NCBI RefSeq assembly: GCF_036417845.1
Contig: NC_089979.1
Location: 121,429,415 to 121,493,414, forward strand
Length of the DNA stretch: 64,000 nucleotides
DNA from: Apteryx mantelli
Taxonomy: Eukaryota; Chordata; Aves; Apterygiformes; Apterygidae
Direction: 5' to 3'
The notes under the pieces are model-generated. The model did no database searches, had not been told where the DNA came from, and saw nothing but the letters and a program-made list of their open reading frames with translations. The translations under genes and the position numbers were made by a program. Within the stretch, counting starts at the first letter, position 1; every line of letters begins with the position of its first letter. Positions 25,353 through 36,148 of this stretch are shown here, in pieces.

Positions 25353-28300
25353 ATCTCGCAGTGGTACTGGGGAACTTTAATACTTGAAAAGGGATTTGAG
25401 ACCCTCAGAGAGATGATGGTGCTCTTCCCATGTAAAGAATATACTTTACCCCACGCATGGATTTAGAGAGGTAAAGGGCAGCTGAGGATGGGTTAAGCCT
25501 TTTATTTATTATTAGCTAGACCAAAGGCTTTGAAGCCACAGTCATTCATCAGGTGGAGCTACTCTGTGACATGCAAGGTACACACTTCATGCCTAATCAG
25601 TACAGAAATTGTATCAGTGGCCCTGCAGGGGTGAGTGGGAGGATACCTGATGAAGACCATGTGATTAAATTCACTTCTAAGGAGGATGTGGATTGCATGG
25701 TTCCATGGTTTGGCTGTTTCTTGATACTCTGGCTTTTTTATTGCACATATTTTTTATTCAGCAAAACATTTTTCAGAAACTATTTGCATTCAAAGATTTT
25801 AGGCCACCAGAGAGCATTTTGAGCACTTGAACTGAGTTACATTACCTTGCTAATCAGTATGACAAATGGTATAACACAGCACTCTCTGTATTACCAAATA
25901 TTCCCTGTTCTCTGAGTTTGTAATTTGTTTAGTAATTCTTTGGGATAGGATGAGGGAGGAAGAAGGTACATTTCCTCTTTTCTTCTGATTGGTTTCTTTT
26001 GATACATAATTTTTTAGCTTGACTGAGTCCAGTCCCAAAATGTCTGCTCTGGGGGCACAGGGTCACAGTAAGGTTACGTATGGGATCCCCTGATCAGTGT
26101 ATTTTCTGGGTCTGTCTGAAAAATCTCAGGTTTAGATTAAAAAAGATCCCATTTTTCTGAAATTGCAAAATTATGGGGAAACAAATCATTTTTGACAACA
26201 GCCACTGACAGGGAAAAAAGACAAAATGCTCTATTAGTGGCATGTGGATACAGTTAGGTGGTTATGTTATATGGAAATATCTATTTTTTTGCATATATCT
26301 TTTTGCAAATGTTGTACTAATAGCTCCTATTGAAATGAAATTATTTTAAGTGCTGGTATCAACTTGAAACATTTGGATGGTCCTGAATTTATATTTTCTA
26401 CTTTTCTGTGGGAGAGAGGGGAAATATTAACATTAATATGTTCCAATCTGGAATAATTTTTGAGGGTTCAGATTTCAAAATCTTGAACAGCACATTTTTT
26501 TCCTTTTTTTTCCCCCTAAGAAACTTATTTCTAAAGTTTTAAGAGCAGTGAATCTCTGAAACAGCTGGAGAACCTCCATTCTACTAGTTCTCTTTTGCGC
26601 TATGCCAGCATTTTCAGGCCTATATTAAAAGCATTTATTCATCTTGGAATTCAAAAGCCCAGATTTTAGCTATGGTTTTCCTCTTGTCCATGTAAGAAAA
26701 CTTTCAGCACAAAAAAAATCAGGAATTAGAAATAGTTCCCCTGGTACATATGATCTTTGGCTAAACTGATCTGTGAAATGTTTGTGGTTATATGGTTTTG
26801 GTTAGCTACAGAGATTCATTATCAGAGGTGTTACATGGAGCTTCTACAATGTAGCATCACGTAAATGCAGGGATCAACAGATGGTTGTTCAACAGTTACT
26901 GTATGCTGAGCTATATAAGTCATCAATCGTTTTCATGTATGGAAATGGTCTATTTAAGTTTCTCAAGAGAACTGCAGATCTTGCAGTTCTTTCTGTTGAC
27001 TTCACACAATCCAACTTTTAAACGCGATCTGCTTAAAAACAAATCATCATCAGTGGTGATGTGGATCAGCAATTCTGCATGAGCCCTCAAGGTATATGAA
27101 AGGACACCTCCATGATATTAAAAAATCAGCTGGAAATCTCTTTCAATCTGTAAGGATTCCAGCATGTAAAACACACATAATAGTGCATGGGCTGATATAG
27201 GAGAATGCACAGAAGGCAAAACTAGCCATATGGTAAAAGATTTTTAATTAGGCTTTGAATATTATTCTTATTGCTCCAGGTTACTCAGTGTAATAAGATA
27301 GATAAGGCTTTGTGCAGAGTAATATCATTAAATGTATGAATACAACTCTGAAATGGCATTTTTCCCTCCTGTTTCATCTACTTAGGGTTTTCGTAAGGCC
27401 TTGAGGCTGAACTGCGGTTAAATTCTCCTGCAGATTTTTAATGAAAATTCAAACTGATCATTCAAATTGATCATCTAAAAATATCTTCTCTGCCTACTGC
27501 AATCCTGCCTTCCTTTTAACTGTCTCTCAAAAATCTGATACAATACACAAAAGTTCTAGAATACTCAAAGAAATTCATAGTCCCTATTACCCTAAAATAT
27601 GTTAACATCCATAATTCTTGAGCCAAATACTGAGCCAAGTTCTACCTTCAATTAAGTAGGGAAAAATAAGCCTTCAGTTTAAAAAAAATCCCTAATATAT
27701 TGCTAATTACATATTACCTTAAGGTAAAACCTATCCTTGTAGGGTTCTTACTGTGATAAGTGATATAGTGTTCTCTAGCATTTGATGAAAGGATTTACAG
27801 GTATGAAATGGAAATGAAATAATAATAATTATAATAATAGTATCCCTTTGAAACATGCCTTCTATTTTAATCTCCAAATATCGAAGGTACACAACTGATT
27901 CACAGTTGAAACTTTTGCAGCTTGATCTGTTAGGAACTCTTACTTTTTCAGTGCAATGGAGAACAGTGATCTGAGCCAAGGCTTGTTCCAGATTGTGGAG
28001 ATGATACTCTAACAAACGTGTAAGTGGAAGACCCTGTCCCTGAGCACATTTACACGGTGGAGCCCTGCAGGTATGCAACCCTTGGGTTTACTCACAGACT
28101 GGATATTGCGATGAAAGGGCACATGGCTGGTTGAGCCTCCTTGTTGTATTGCAGTAGGATGTATGAGCAAAGCAGAGTTGCCTCCCTCAGCTTGGCTCTC
28201 CAGCTGCATAGACAGGACACAGCTGCCTCCTAGAAAGAACCCAACTCATCATTCAAACTGAACTTTCTCATCCAGGATTACGGGTCTTGCAGTCACACTG

Positions 28301-29096
28301 GCTATATAAATCTAAACATACCTCCATCCTTTCCAGAGTGAAACAGATACTAGAGAAAATCCCTTTATTCCTAAGCACCATGGAAATTTCAAGTCACATA
28401 GCATACACAGGTACACTCACATTTTTGGAATAGGAAAGATGAGCTGGAGGATGTCTAGGATAAGGGCGCATTTTTCATTCCCCCCCCCCTTTTTATTTAC
28501 AGGAAGTGCTATTTGCCACAGGACAGACACACTCTACAGCATGATATATTCTCCTTCACTCATAGGTCTTACTTGTACCAGCAGCAGTGGACTGAGAAGG
28601 GGAGCCAGCATTTCACTGGAGGGTATTTCAGCAATTAGAGAGCTATCTAAATGGTATTTAGATACCGTAGCTGGTCAGGCCAGCTATGCATTTGCTTGTC
28701 ACATTCACTGCAAACTGTCAGCTGGCTGCACTCACAGCCTCTCTTTCCTATTCCCCTTCCCATTTCATGGCATATTTAGGGAGATCCCCAAAGCAAATCA
28801 GGTGAAACCTAAGCAACTTCTCTCTTGTCAAGGCTGTAGGTTCAAAAGTGACATTTTCATCTCCTCAGTGCTGAAGTTCCTGAAAAACACCCATGGCAGT
28901 GTACTGGCAGGGAAGGTTATTTTGGGATAGGCACTGTTTCTTTCTTTTCCTTCTCTTTCAAAAAATGTTAGTAATTTCTACCACTGTGCAGGAAGTCTTT
29001 TACTGTGGTGTTCAGGAGGCTCTTGAATTCTTGTCCCACTGATTACAGAGCAGACAGTTTGCAATCTGATTGCATTCAGACTTGCAGCCATCCAGC

Positions 29097-29123
29097 CACA
29101 CACACACAGCCACACACACACAC
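29097..29123 (+). repeat. interrupted (CA)n microsatellite
   Basis: Two short CA runs separated by a GC (CCACACACACACAGCCACAC and onward), in intergenic sequence. Confidence 0.85.
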
Positions 29124-29399
29124 CAACAGCACTGATGATGCTTTAGCATCATGAAAAGCTGCATGCACTGAAAAAAAGTTTTGATGTTGCATCAACATGT
29201 CCAAAGGAAGAAATACTTAGAATTTAATAATAAATCAAAGAGCAAGGCCTTTAAACCTTTCCTCTCCAGAAATGTGTATGCTCCTATATATTACTTACAA
29301 GTTACTATATAGGAAATCCTCAGTCACCTCAGCTCTGCAGCACCCTAGGTGAGAAAAGCATCATATTGTGGCAAAAAGGCTAGCCAGCATGAGGAGAGC

Positions 29400-29520
29400 C
29401 CTCTTCTCTACCTGGGGACATCCACCATGACTTGGCATGTCACTTAATCTTGCTGTGTGCTTTGTTTCCACATCTTTAAAATGGGAATAAATAGCATTTT
29501 GCTACTTCCTAGGGACTTTG
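29400..29520 (+). mobile_element. second MIR-type CORE-SINE relic
   Basis: GACTTGGCATGTCACTTAAT, then CTTTGTTTCCACATC, then TTTAAAATGGGAATAAATAG align in order with the MIR core (ACCTTGGGCAAGTCACTTAAC, CTCAGTTTCCTCATC, TGTAAAATGGGGATAATA). The 5' tRNA-like part is not visible. Confidence 0.8.
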
Positions 29521-30739
29521 GTCTCTAGGACACAAGATGTAAAAATCTTCTGTCTATAAGCCAGCCAGCAAGTCCCAGTGGGCTTATGTGTGGGGAGCTG
29601 ACCTGTCCTCCTTCCTCCTCCCTCCCCTTCAAGCACAGTGGCAGGCAGCCTGCAGACAAGGTGACACACAGGCAGGCTCAGTGCAATGCATAGGCCCTCT
29701 AATATTCTCTGGGTACTTGCCAGATTAAACCCTGCAGGATCTCTGCCGAATCAAATCTGTGTCTCCACTGCACTCTCAACAATCAATAGGATGACTGTAA
29801 ACCAGCAGCGCTGTCTGCTGTCTCTGGGCTCTGCCCTAGTGTCATGTTGCTGGGCTCCAGCCTGGGTAATGCGAGGTTTAAAGCAGAGCTGAGCAGCCGC
29901 CCCCAGACTAAGTCAGCTCCAGCTGCGAGACTACATGCTGCAGGGGAAACTAAACCTAGGGGACTTTGCAAAACTGCTGGGACCACTGACGTGAGAGGGA
30001 GGTTGACATGTACCATGCCTGGTTTTGTTTGGGAGTTTTTATGTTAACTTTTGAGTTCTCTCTTAAAGTCTTCATAGACATCAAAGGGAAACTTAACACT
30101 GATTTAACTTAAGAGGAGCTTGGGCCTCTGTGTGTGGGGTAGCATGTATGTATGTATGCACATACATGCTTATGAAACCAGAAACAGAAAAGAGCATCTC
30201 TGCATTGTAGCCTTCAATAATCTTTTAGTTTAAGGACCCATTTTAAGGATGAGATTAACAGCAACAATGTAATAACTTGGAGAATGACAGTTACTGAATC
30301 ATCCTAACCTAGTTTTGCTGGTACCTACCCAGCATGGAGCAATACAAAAACACTTCAGAGGTGTCAGCACACGAGCAAGGCAGGGAAGAGCTTCTAGTCC
30401 TTGCAAAAGCTCTTCTCTGTGGACTTTCAAAAGAAGGGTCTTGGCCTGTTGTGCACACGGGCTGGCAGTTCAACCTGCCCTCACTGGGCCTCAGGGGAGT
30501 GAGACTCGGCATCCAAAAGCATGGCAGCAGGAGCAAGGCCTGCATTATTACAATGGCTGAGCAGGTGAAGTGCTGCGCCCTGCAGTCTCATGACACACTG
30601 CTGGACATAATCTCTGGGGACCTTCACACGCAGGTCTGCATCCTATGCCTGCTGCCTGGGTGCATCTTCCCCCGGCAGCTTTGGCAGGAGCCCAGGCTAC
30701 AAGACAGCTCAGCTCCTCCCCTGCACGGCCTCAGTGGCC

Positions 30740-31480
30740 TCGGCGGATCCCCGCGCCCTGGCCGTTGCCTCCAAGGACGTCACCTGGCTTTTGCCACCTC
30801 TTTCAAGACCCACCTCCCCGGGGAAGAGACCGGGACGGTCCGCAGCCGCCACGTCTGAAGGCAGCCTCTACAAAGCAGTGCGCAACGACACCTGCGCACG
30901 CAGCCCCGCGACGCCCCAAAATGGCCGCCGCCGCCGCCGCCGCCACCGCCCGCCGTTGGGAGGCCCCGCCCCCTGGCGGCGCGGCGCGGCGCGGCGCGGC
31001 CGCCCTCCTTCCCTCCCTCCCGCGGCGAAACGCTCAGGCCGGAACCTTCTTTCTAGAGGGAGCACGGAAGGTTTGGCGGGCGGACCGCGTCGCGCCGGAA
31101 GCCGCCCCCCGCGCCGCCGCCAAGGGGCGCGTCATGGCAGGCTGGGGGCTGCTGGGCCTCTTGGGGGCCCGGCTGTGGGCCCGGGGGCCGGGGAGGCCGC
31201 TCCGGGCGGCGGCGGCTTCCGCCGACAGGTAGCGGGAGGTCTGGGAGGGGGAAGGGCTGCGGCAGCGGCGGGCGGGCCCGGGCGGGAGAGGCGGCGGCGG
31301 GAAGAGCAGAGCGGGGCGCCGCGGGGGCTCGGGCCTGTCGCAGCTCCGGGGTGAAGCCCCCTCGCCGGCACCTTCCCCCCGCCAGTGCCGCCTGGAGGCC
31401 TCTGGGCGCAGCCTGCCCGCAGGTTGCGGCCCGGCGGCCCCGTGCGGCGCCCGGGGAGTGTCTGAGCGCGGAGGGTGGCA
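30740..31480 (+). promoter_or_regulatory. MRPL3: CpG island and promoter region of MRPL3
   Basis: A sharp rise in GC and CpG content against AT-rich flanks, spanning the first exon of MRPL3. No TATA box is seen, as expected for a housekeeping mitochondrial-protein gene. Candidate sites are an NRF1-like word TGCGCACGCA (30893-30902), a YY1-like word CAAAATGGCCGCC (30917-30929), and ETS/GABPA cores CCGGAA at 31039-31044 and 31095-31100. ETS, NRF1 and YY1 are established regulators of nuclear genes for mitochondrial proteins. Transcription probably begins about 31045-31080, which is inferred from position only. The long open frames in both strands here are a by-product of GC richness. Confidence 0.85.
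31134..31228 (+). CDS. MRPL3: MRPL3 exon 1, mitochondrial targeting sequence
   Basis: MRPL3 encodes uL3m, a core protein of the large (39S) mitoribosomal subunit in the matrix, where it binds rRNA near the peptidyl-transferase centre. This exon has ATG at 31134 in good context (G at -3, G at +4). It encodes 31 residues plus two bases of codon 32 (AG). The peptide MAGWGLLGLLGARLWARGPG and following Arg/Ala-rich residues lack acids until the very end, which fits a cleavable mitochondrial presequence. The donor is CAG/GTAGCG. The ten exons total 1041 nt (346 codons plus stop), close to the 348-residue human protein, with all phases compatible. The start is supported by family length and by the in-frame splice to exon 2. 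Confidence 0.9.
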
Positions 31481-31908
31481 GGGTTTTGAGGTGCTCAAGC
31501 CTAGCCCGATCTGCGTGGGAGCTATGCCAGTATGTGCCCATCTGTAACCTAAGCATCTTCATTTCGTAGCGAGTGATGTGACTTACTGTTTTGAGTTGCC
31601 GGCTGTTGCTAACAGGTAGCCATGTGCATGGCCTGGCTTGGCTGCAAAGAGGAAATAATACATTTAAACATGCAGAACGGTCTGCCCTCCTCTTTAACTT
31701 AATACAGGGGAAGATGCTCAGTGATGTGAAGACTTAAATAGTTTAAAATGTTATTGCATTCATGGCTGTGCTGGTGGCGCAGGATTTTTGGGTGCTTTTC
31801 ATCCACGTCAAAGCACAATCCAGCAGTGTAGTTTAAACCTTTTTTAACTGTACTGTAGAATAATCTATTTCTTTTTCCTTACAGAGGATTAAGAGGCATT
31901 CAGGCCTT

Positions 31909-31925
31909 CCCCCCCCCCCCCCCCC
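31909..31925 (+). repeat. poly(C) run of 17
   Basis: Uninterrupted C17 in MRPL3 intron 1, G17 on the other strand. Runs like this are prone to length error in sequencing and can form quadruplex-like structures. Confidence 0.9.
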
Positions 31926-31996
31926 ATGGCAGTCACAAAATTATGGTAGCACAGATAAACTGCTGCACGCAGCTGTAGTTAAACTGCATCAGTGAA

Positions 31997-32600
31997 CATA
32001 GAATCAGAGTTGTCTGGGTGGAAAGGACCTCAGGGGGTCTCTAGTCCAACCTCCTGCTCCAAGCAGGGTCAGCCAGGAAGTCAGACCGGGTTGCTCAGGG
32101 CTTTGGCCAGTCGGATCCTGGGATCTTCCAAGGACAGAGACTGCATGACCTCTCTGGGCCCCTGTTCCAAATTTCTCCTTTATGAAATTCATCAGGTTCC
32201 TCATTGGCCCATGCCTCTGAATGACAGCCTTGCCCTTGAGCATATTAATCGTTCCCTTCAATTTAATGTTATTCACAAACTTCATAAGGGTGCACTTCAT
32301 CTCTTCTTACAGGCCTTTGAGAAAGACATTAAATAGGACAAGCCCCCAAATAGTCTCTTGAGGAACTCTGCTTCTGGCAGAGTACAAACCGTGAACCACA
32401 ACCCCTACAGCCTGATGATCCAGCCAGGTTCTCACCTGTCTGGTAGCCCACCCATCCGTACCCTGACATCCTCGCTTGTATAGAAGGATGCTGTGGGAGA
32501 CTGTGCTGAAAGCCTTGCTAAGGTCAAATTAAATGACATCCACTGTTTTCCCTTCATCCACAGCTCCAGGGTTTTTATCATAGAAGGAGTGGTTTCTTCA
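31997..32600 (-). mobile_element. antisense CR1 LINE fragment with internal deletion (MRPL3 intron 1)
   Basis: On the minus strand the order is: RT motif A region (LSKAFSTVSHSILL), motif B remnant (GLVLFNVFLKG), motif C remnant (KFVNNIKLKG, normally FADD), then a short stretch, then the CR1 3' UTR (GGCCCAGAGAGGTCATGCAG, CTGACCCTGCTTGGAGCAGG, AGGTTGGACTAGA). It ends near CTGATTCTATG at 31997. About 0.6 kb of ORF2 that lies between RT motif C and the 3' UTR in the 21-25 kb copy is missing. It is older and more diverged than that copy, and 5'-truncated. The open frame 32004-32300 on the minus strand is the remnant of this element. Confidence 0.85.
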
Positions 32601-32870
32601 TTTGTTGTTATTTGCCTACCTTCAGTGTATTTTTAGAATACTTTAGAAGTTAGATGCAAATGTGACAAATAATTAGGTGTTGGTGGTCAGGGATGGCTAG
32701 TTTGAGTGATGATGGTTGAATAGCCTACTAGTATGATTTCGGTCTTTACAACTGTTAACTGTATTACATTATGTAATATATACTACTTGATTATATCATT
32801 ACAGTCCTACATGTTGTGAGACATTATATAAACTGATGAGAAATTTAAACTTTTTCCCATCACTGGGTAG

Positions 32871-33049
32871 GGGACAGCTGGGCTTTGTGGTCAGGTATGT
32901 TAACAGTACAACGTGGTGGAGTGAGCATCTTTCTGAAGAGAATGTCGAGTTCCTCAAGAAGAGAACTGCAGAAGAGTACAAAGCTCAGACAGCCAGCAAG
33001 CTGTGCCCTCTGAAAGATGAACCATGGCCATTGAATGAGTGGAAACCAG
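32871..33049 (+). CDS. MRPL3: MRPL3 exon 2
   Basis: 179 nt, completing codon 32 and encoding residues 33-91 plus one base. The acceptor GGTAG/GGGACAG is the choice that keeps phase with exon 1; the next AG (GACAG) would shift frame. Recognisable uL3m sequence is [18 protein letters not shown] and [20 protein letters not shown], matching the region just before the L3 domain in mammalian MRPL3. The donor is CCAG/GTGAGA. Confidence 0.95.
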
Positions 33050-34095
33050 GTGAGAAAGTATCTATTTCTCAAAACCAAACTTATGCCATAATTATTTTTG
33101 TTGTGTTGTTGCATTCAGTAACATCAGGCTTGTGTCCTGTAAAGCATCGTCCTTTTTGCTGTTTCCTCAATCATCTTAACCTCTGCAAGGAACAAAATAT
33201 TCTGTTCTAAGTTTTGCTATTGTCCCTGAGGATCTTCTTGTGGATTCACAGACTCTGTACCATGTTGTTGGTTGCTGTCAAATGATGTGAACCTTTGAAG
33301 AGCCAAAATCTTTGTTGTGTTCTAATCCACAAGACTTCTGAATTGCTGAAGTAGTATTGTATCTTCTTCAGAGTTTAGCAGTAGTTACAAGAACATTTTC
33401 AAGTTCATGTACTTTATATTCTAGGGGGTCTTCTTGATGAATACCTAGTTTATTATCTTGTCATTGTGCAGAAATGGCACTGACAAAATGATGATTTTGA
33501 TTAAAAACTAAGTTCTAAATTAACACATTGTAATACTTTAAATGTTCTTTAGAGAACTGATGTATTACATTTGCTTATCTATTTGGGAGATGTGTGGGTT
33601 TTTGAAAGTTAAAGGTTTTATTCTTCATCTTGTGTGTTTTGTTTTTCAAGCTGTGGACTGTCAGAAGCCTTAAGAGAGTGCCCCTGCTATGCAGTTACAC
33701 TAACAAAAAATGCAAAGGTTGGGATGGGAGGAATCTACTACAGGAATCTTTCTATTAGTTAATTTGGCTCTAGGATTCTACATGGGAGTCATATTTTTTT
33801 CACCAAAAATGAGCCTGAAGTATTGTTTGTTCTGATCTTAGTGACGAACTGTTTTGCAGGTTGTATCAAAGGCAATTTGTACAAAAGAATTTACTACTAT
33901 AATGTTAAAAACAAAGGAGCAGGTTATTCCAAGCCTACCCACAGGGAGTCAGAGGTTTTTTCTCTCCTTCCTCTGATCTGGCCCTTAGGAAAAGTCTGAG
34001 TTGAAGAGGCTTTGCAGGATGTTCTGTAGGTCATGAGTTTGGCTCTTTCAAAGATTGAGTGTGGAGTTGCATTTGTGTTCTGTTTTGATCTACAG
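33050..34095 (+). other. MRPL3: MRPL3 intron 2
   Basis: 1.05-kb GT-AG intron (GTGAGA to GATCTACAG). Nothing else is recognised in it. Confidence 0.85.
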
Positions 34096-34187
34096 GTTCC
34101 ATCAGAGTTGGTGTTGTTGCAGTAAAATTGGGCATGATGCCAATATGGACCAAGTCAGGAAAAAAACACGCAGTCACGCTACTTAAG
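34096..34187 (+). CDS. MRPL3: MRPL3 exon 3, start of ribosomal L3 domain
   Basis: 92 nt, completing codon 92 and encoding residues 93-122: [20 protein letters not shown], then [10 protein letters not shown]. The segment RVGVxAxKLGMMPxWTxxG is the first beta-hairpin of the uL3 fold, equivalent to the GxKxGMTxxF start of bacterial L3. Ends in phase 0 at CTTAAG/GTGAAA. Confidence 0.96.
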
Positions 34188-35014
34188 GTGAAATGAATCA
34201 TGCGGAATTTCATCTCCTGTAATGTATTCAGATTGTTAACTGGAAGTTTCAGGCAAAGTGAAACTATATTTGCAGAGTAGGAAATCCCAAAGATTTCTTT
34301 CAGCGTGCATAGCATGCTGTGCCTATTCTCTGTTTTTATACTCTAAATTTTCTAGGAACCGTCTGCCTTCTACATCAGATATTCAGTGATGCAGAACTGT
34401 GCATGGTATGCATGAGGGAGAAAAGAAGAGAGGACAACATAAAGCTGGGATTCACTCCCTGCTTCACTACTTTTTGCCAACTGCAGGCACTTGGGAATTG
34501 GTTTCACCTGGCTTGCTGAGCCTTTGTAGCCCTGAAGCTGCTGCTTTGTGTACTCTGGCAGATACTACTGTGATGAGGCTGCTTTTCCAACCTGTTACTG
34601 CCATATAAACAACTGAGGCTGTGAAGGACCTCATGTTTACAGCGCAAGGGAATAGGAGTCAGTAATGTAGACTCTTCTTATTGCATGCTTTGCAGTTGCA
34701 TTTGGTCACGATTTTACATGTCTTGCAGGTAAAAGGTGGCTATAAAAGTTGATTCAATTTCTAAAGCATTCATGAAAACATGGTTTGTGTTCTACTAATG
34801 TTTTTCCTAAGATAGGTCTTTAAGGATTGGGGAAAAAAAGTGTATTATAAAAAATTGGCACTTTCCGCTATTTGTACTCTGCATCTCCTTTTAAAAGAGC
34901 ACAAATGAAATCTGAGACTGACTTTTTTTGACTTGTTTTGATAATCTCTTAATAGTGTTTATTTGGGTACAAGCAGATGTGTGTGTTCTAAGACTTTTTT
35001 TTTTCTTTTTTAAG
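34188..35014 (+). other. MRPL3: MRPL3 intron 3
   Basis: 0.83-kb GT-AG intron. The acceptor follows a long T-rich tract (TTTTTTTTCTTTTTTAAG). No other feature is seen. Confidence 0.85.
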
Positions 35015-35113
35015 GTGCAAGATTGCCATGTTTTAAAGTACATTTCAAAAGAAGATTCAGGTGGAAAATCACCTAAGCTAATTGTTGGAGGGAAAAACGC
35101 ATCTCCTTTTTCG
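35015..35113 (+). CDS. MRPL3: MRPL3 exon 4
   Basis: 99 nt, exactly 33 codons (residues 123-155), phase 0 to phase 0. It begins VQDCHVLKYISKED and continues through KLIVGGKNASPFS, matching the VQDCHVLKYTSKE region of mammalian MRPL3. The donor is TTTTCG/GTAAGT, a strong consensus. Confidence 0.96.
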
Positions 35114-35885
35114 GTAAGTAAACTGTTTTGGATGTTTAGTTGTTTCTGTTGTCATTACAGTACTACAACAGCACAAGTAGACTTCTCTGCAAGATTAATT
35201 TGCAGATATGTAGATTTTTGGAATGGATCTTTTGTCAGATTCTCTCTTGCTTATTTCTTTAATGGTAGTCTCAATTTTTGGTTAAGTGGCATAAATAGGT
35301 GTTTTCTCACCTATTTATGATTGTTCTTCCTGAGAGTCTAGAAAGTGAGGAACAACTTGCTGAAGTTTTTTTGCCCCTTGTTACTGTAAGGAAGTTGCTT
35401 TGATGCAAAGCATCCCGTGGTAGTGGATGAGTCTGCAGGGCCTTTAGCAGTATAGAAACAACAGGTGTCTTCCCCACATTTGCGAGGGTTCAATACGGAA
35501 CCAAGACTGCAAGATACACATGTTAAAGATCTGTCGTGGACTCATCAGGATCCATCAGTTTTTAGATGACATTGTTCTGTGGTTGACTCTTCTATACTGT
35601 TTTATTTGCCTTCGTTGTAATTTTGCCATGAGTCTGTTGAGATTGTTCACTTGCATATAGCTTTACTGAGTAAAAAGTTTAAAACTTAAATTTTCAGTCA
35701 GATAGCTCCATGAATGTAGTTCATCAACAGCAGTATCAAAATGTGCTCACTTGTTTAGATGCTCCAAGTGCCTGATGTGGAATTCCCAGCCATCTTCAAT
35801 AGCTATGGCTATCTAGCAAAGCTGTTGATCTTGAGGAGGAAAATTGAATTATAGATCAAGGCAGGAACAAAGCTTTACCTCAAAG

Positions 35886-36005
35886 GATTGCATTTTCTGT
35901 GATTCTATAAAATAGAAATTCTATAGAGATATTCTATAGAGAATATTCTATTCTATAGAGAATCTATAAAATAGATTGCATTCTCTGTGATTCTATAAAA
36001 TAGAA
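35886..36005 (+). repeat. two copies of a 32-bp word 88 bp apart with palindromic TTCTATAGAG units between
   Basis: A 32-base word beginning GATTGCATTTTCTGTGATTC at 35886-35917 recurs at 35974-36005 with one difference. Between them are four more copies or near-copies of TTCTATAGAGA/TCTATAAAATAG, which are self-complementary, so the tract can fold into alternative hairpins. Confidence 0.85.
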
Positions 36006-36130
36006 CTGTGCAGTCTTGCAGTGTTCTGACACTCGTTTGTTTGACTTAGGCCAGTGCAAAATAAGGCTTGTGATTATTAAGCAGATATTCACAGTTCAAA
36101 ATTTGGGGGGTTTTGAGGATGCATACGTCC

Positions 36131-36148
36131 TTTTTTTTTTTTTTTTTT
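36131..36148 (+). repeat. poly(T) run of 18
   Basis: Uninterrupted T18 in MRPL3 intron 4. No retrotransposed sequence with a matching poly(A) tail is recognisable next to it on the minus strand. Confidence 0.85.

Larger units (their letters stand above)
21160..25354 (+). mobile_element. near-full-length CR1 LINE retrotransposon, sense strand, inactive
   Basis: About 4.2 kb of CR1 (chicken repeat 1) non-LTR retrotransposon. In order it has a short 5' leader, ORF1 with an esterase-like domain, ORF2 with AP-type endonuclease and reverse transcriptase, and a 3' UTR. The 3' end carries the diagnostic terminal octamer repeat ATTCTGTG twice (25337-25352). It is markedly more GC-rich than its surroundings. 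Most genomic CR1 copies are strongly 5'-truncated, so a copy reaching ORF1 is unusual. Nonsense changes, small indels and a 26-bp duplication interrupt both ORFs, so it cannot encode working proteins. CR1 elements generally lack clear target-site duplications, and none is obvious here. The 5' boundary is uncertain by some tens of bases because it abuts the MIR relic. Confidence 0.95.
25355..30739. other. intergenic region between the CR1 copy and the MRPL3 promoter
   Basis: 5.4 kb. It is AT-rich as far as about 29.5 kb, then rises in GC toward the CpG island. It contains simple repeats near 27818-27839 (AAT-rich), a C10 run at 28480-28489, CA runs at 29097-29123, (ATGT)n at 30145-30160, and a MIR relic at 29400-29520. 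Open frames at 28439-28930 and 30334-30858 have no recognisable domain and I do not regard them as genes. Confidence 0.7.
31229..32870 (+). other. MRPL3: MRPL3 intron 1
   Basis: 1.6 kb. The first part is still CpG island; it then holds a C17 run (31909-31925) and an antisense CR1 fragment (about 31997-32600), both listed separately. The acceptor is CACTGGGTAG. Confidence 0.85.

Noticed and set aside
28439..28930. 163-codon open frame between the CR1 copy and MRPL3
   Set aside because: No domain, and it starts next to a C10 run with T-rich sequence. There is no poly(A) or splice context to support a gene.
30334..31354. Long overlapping open frames just upstream of and across MRPL3 exon 1 (30334-30858, 30645-31232, 30734-31354, and minus-strand 31034-31562)
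   Set aside because: They are Pro/Arg/Ala/Gly-rich, overlap each other in several frames and coincide with the CpG island. Stop-poor GC-rich DNA produces these, and no domain is recognisable. Only the stretch from ATG 31134 is used, by MRPL3.
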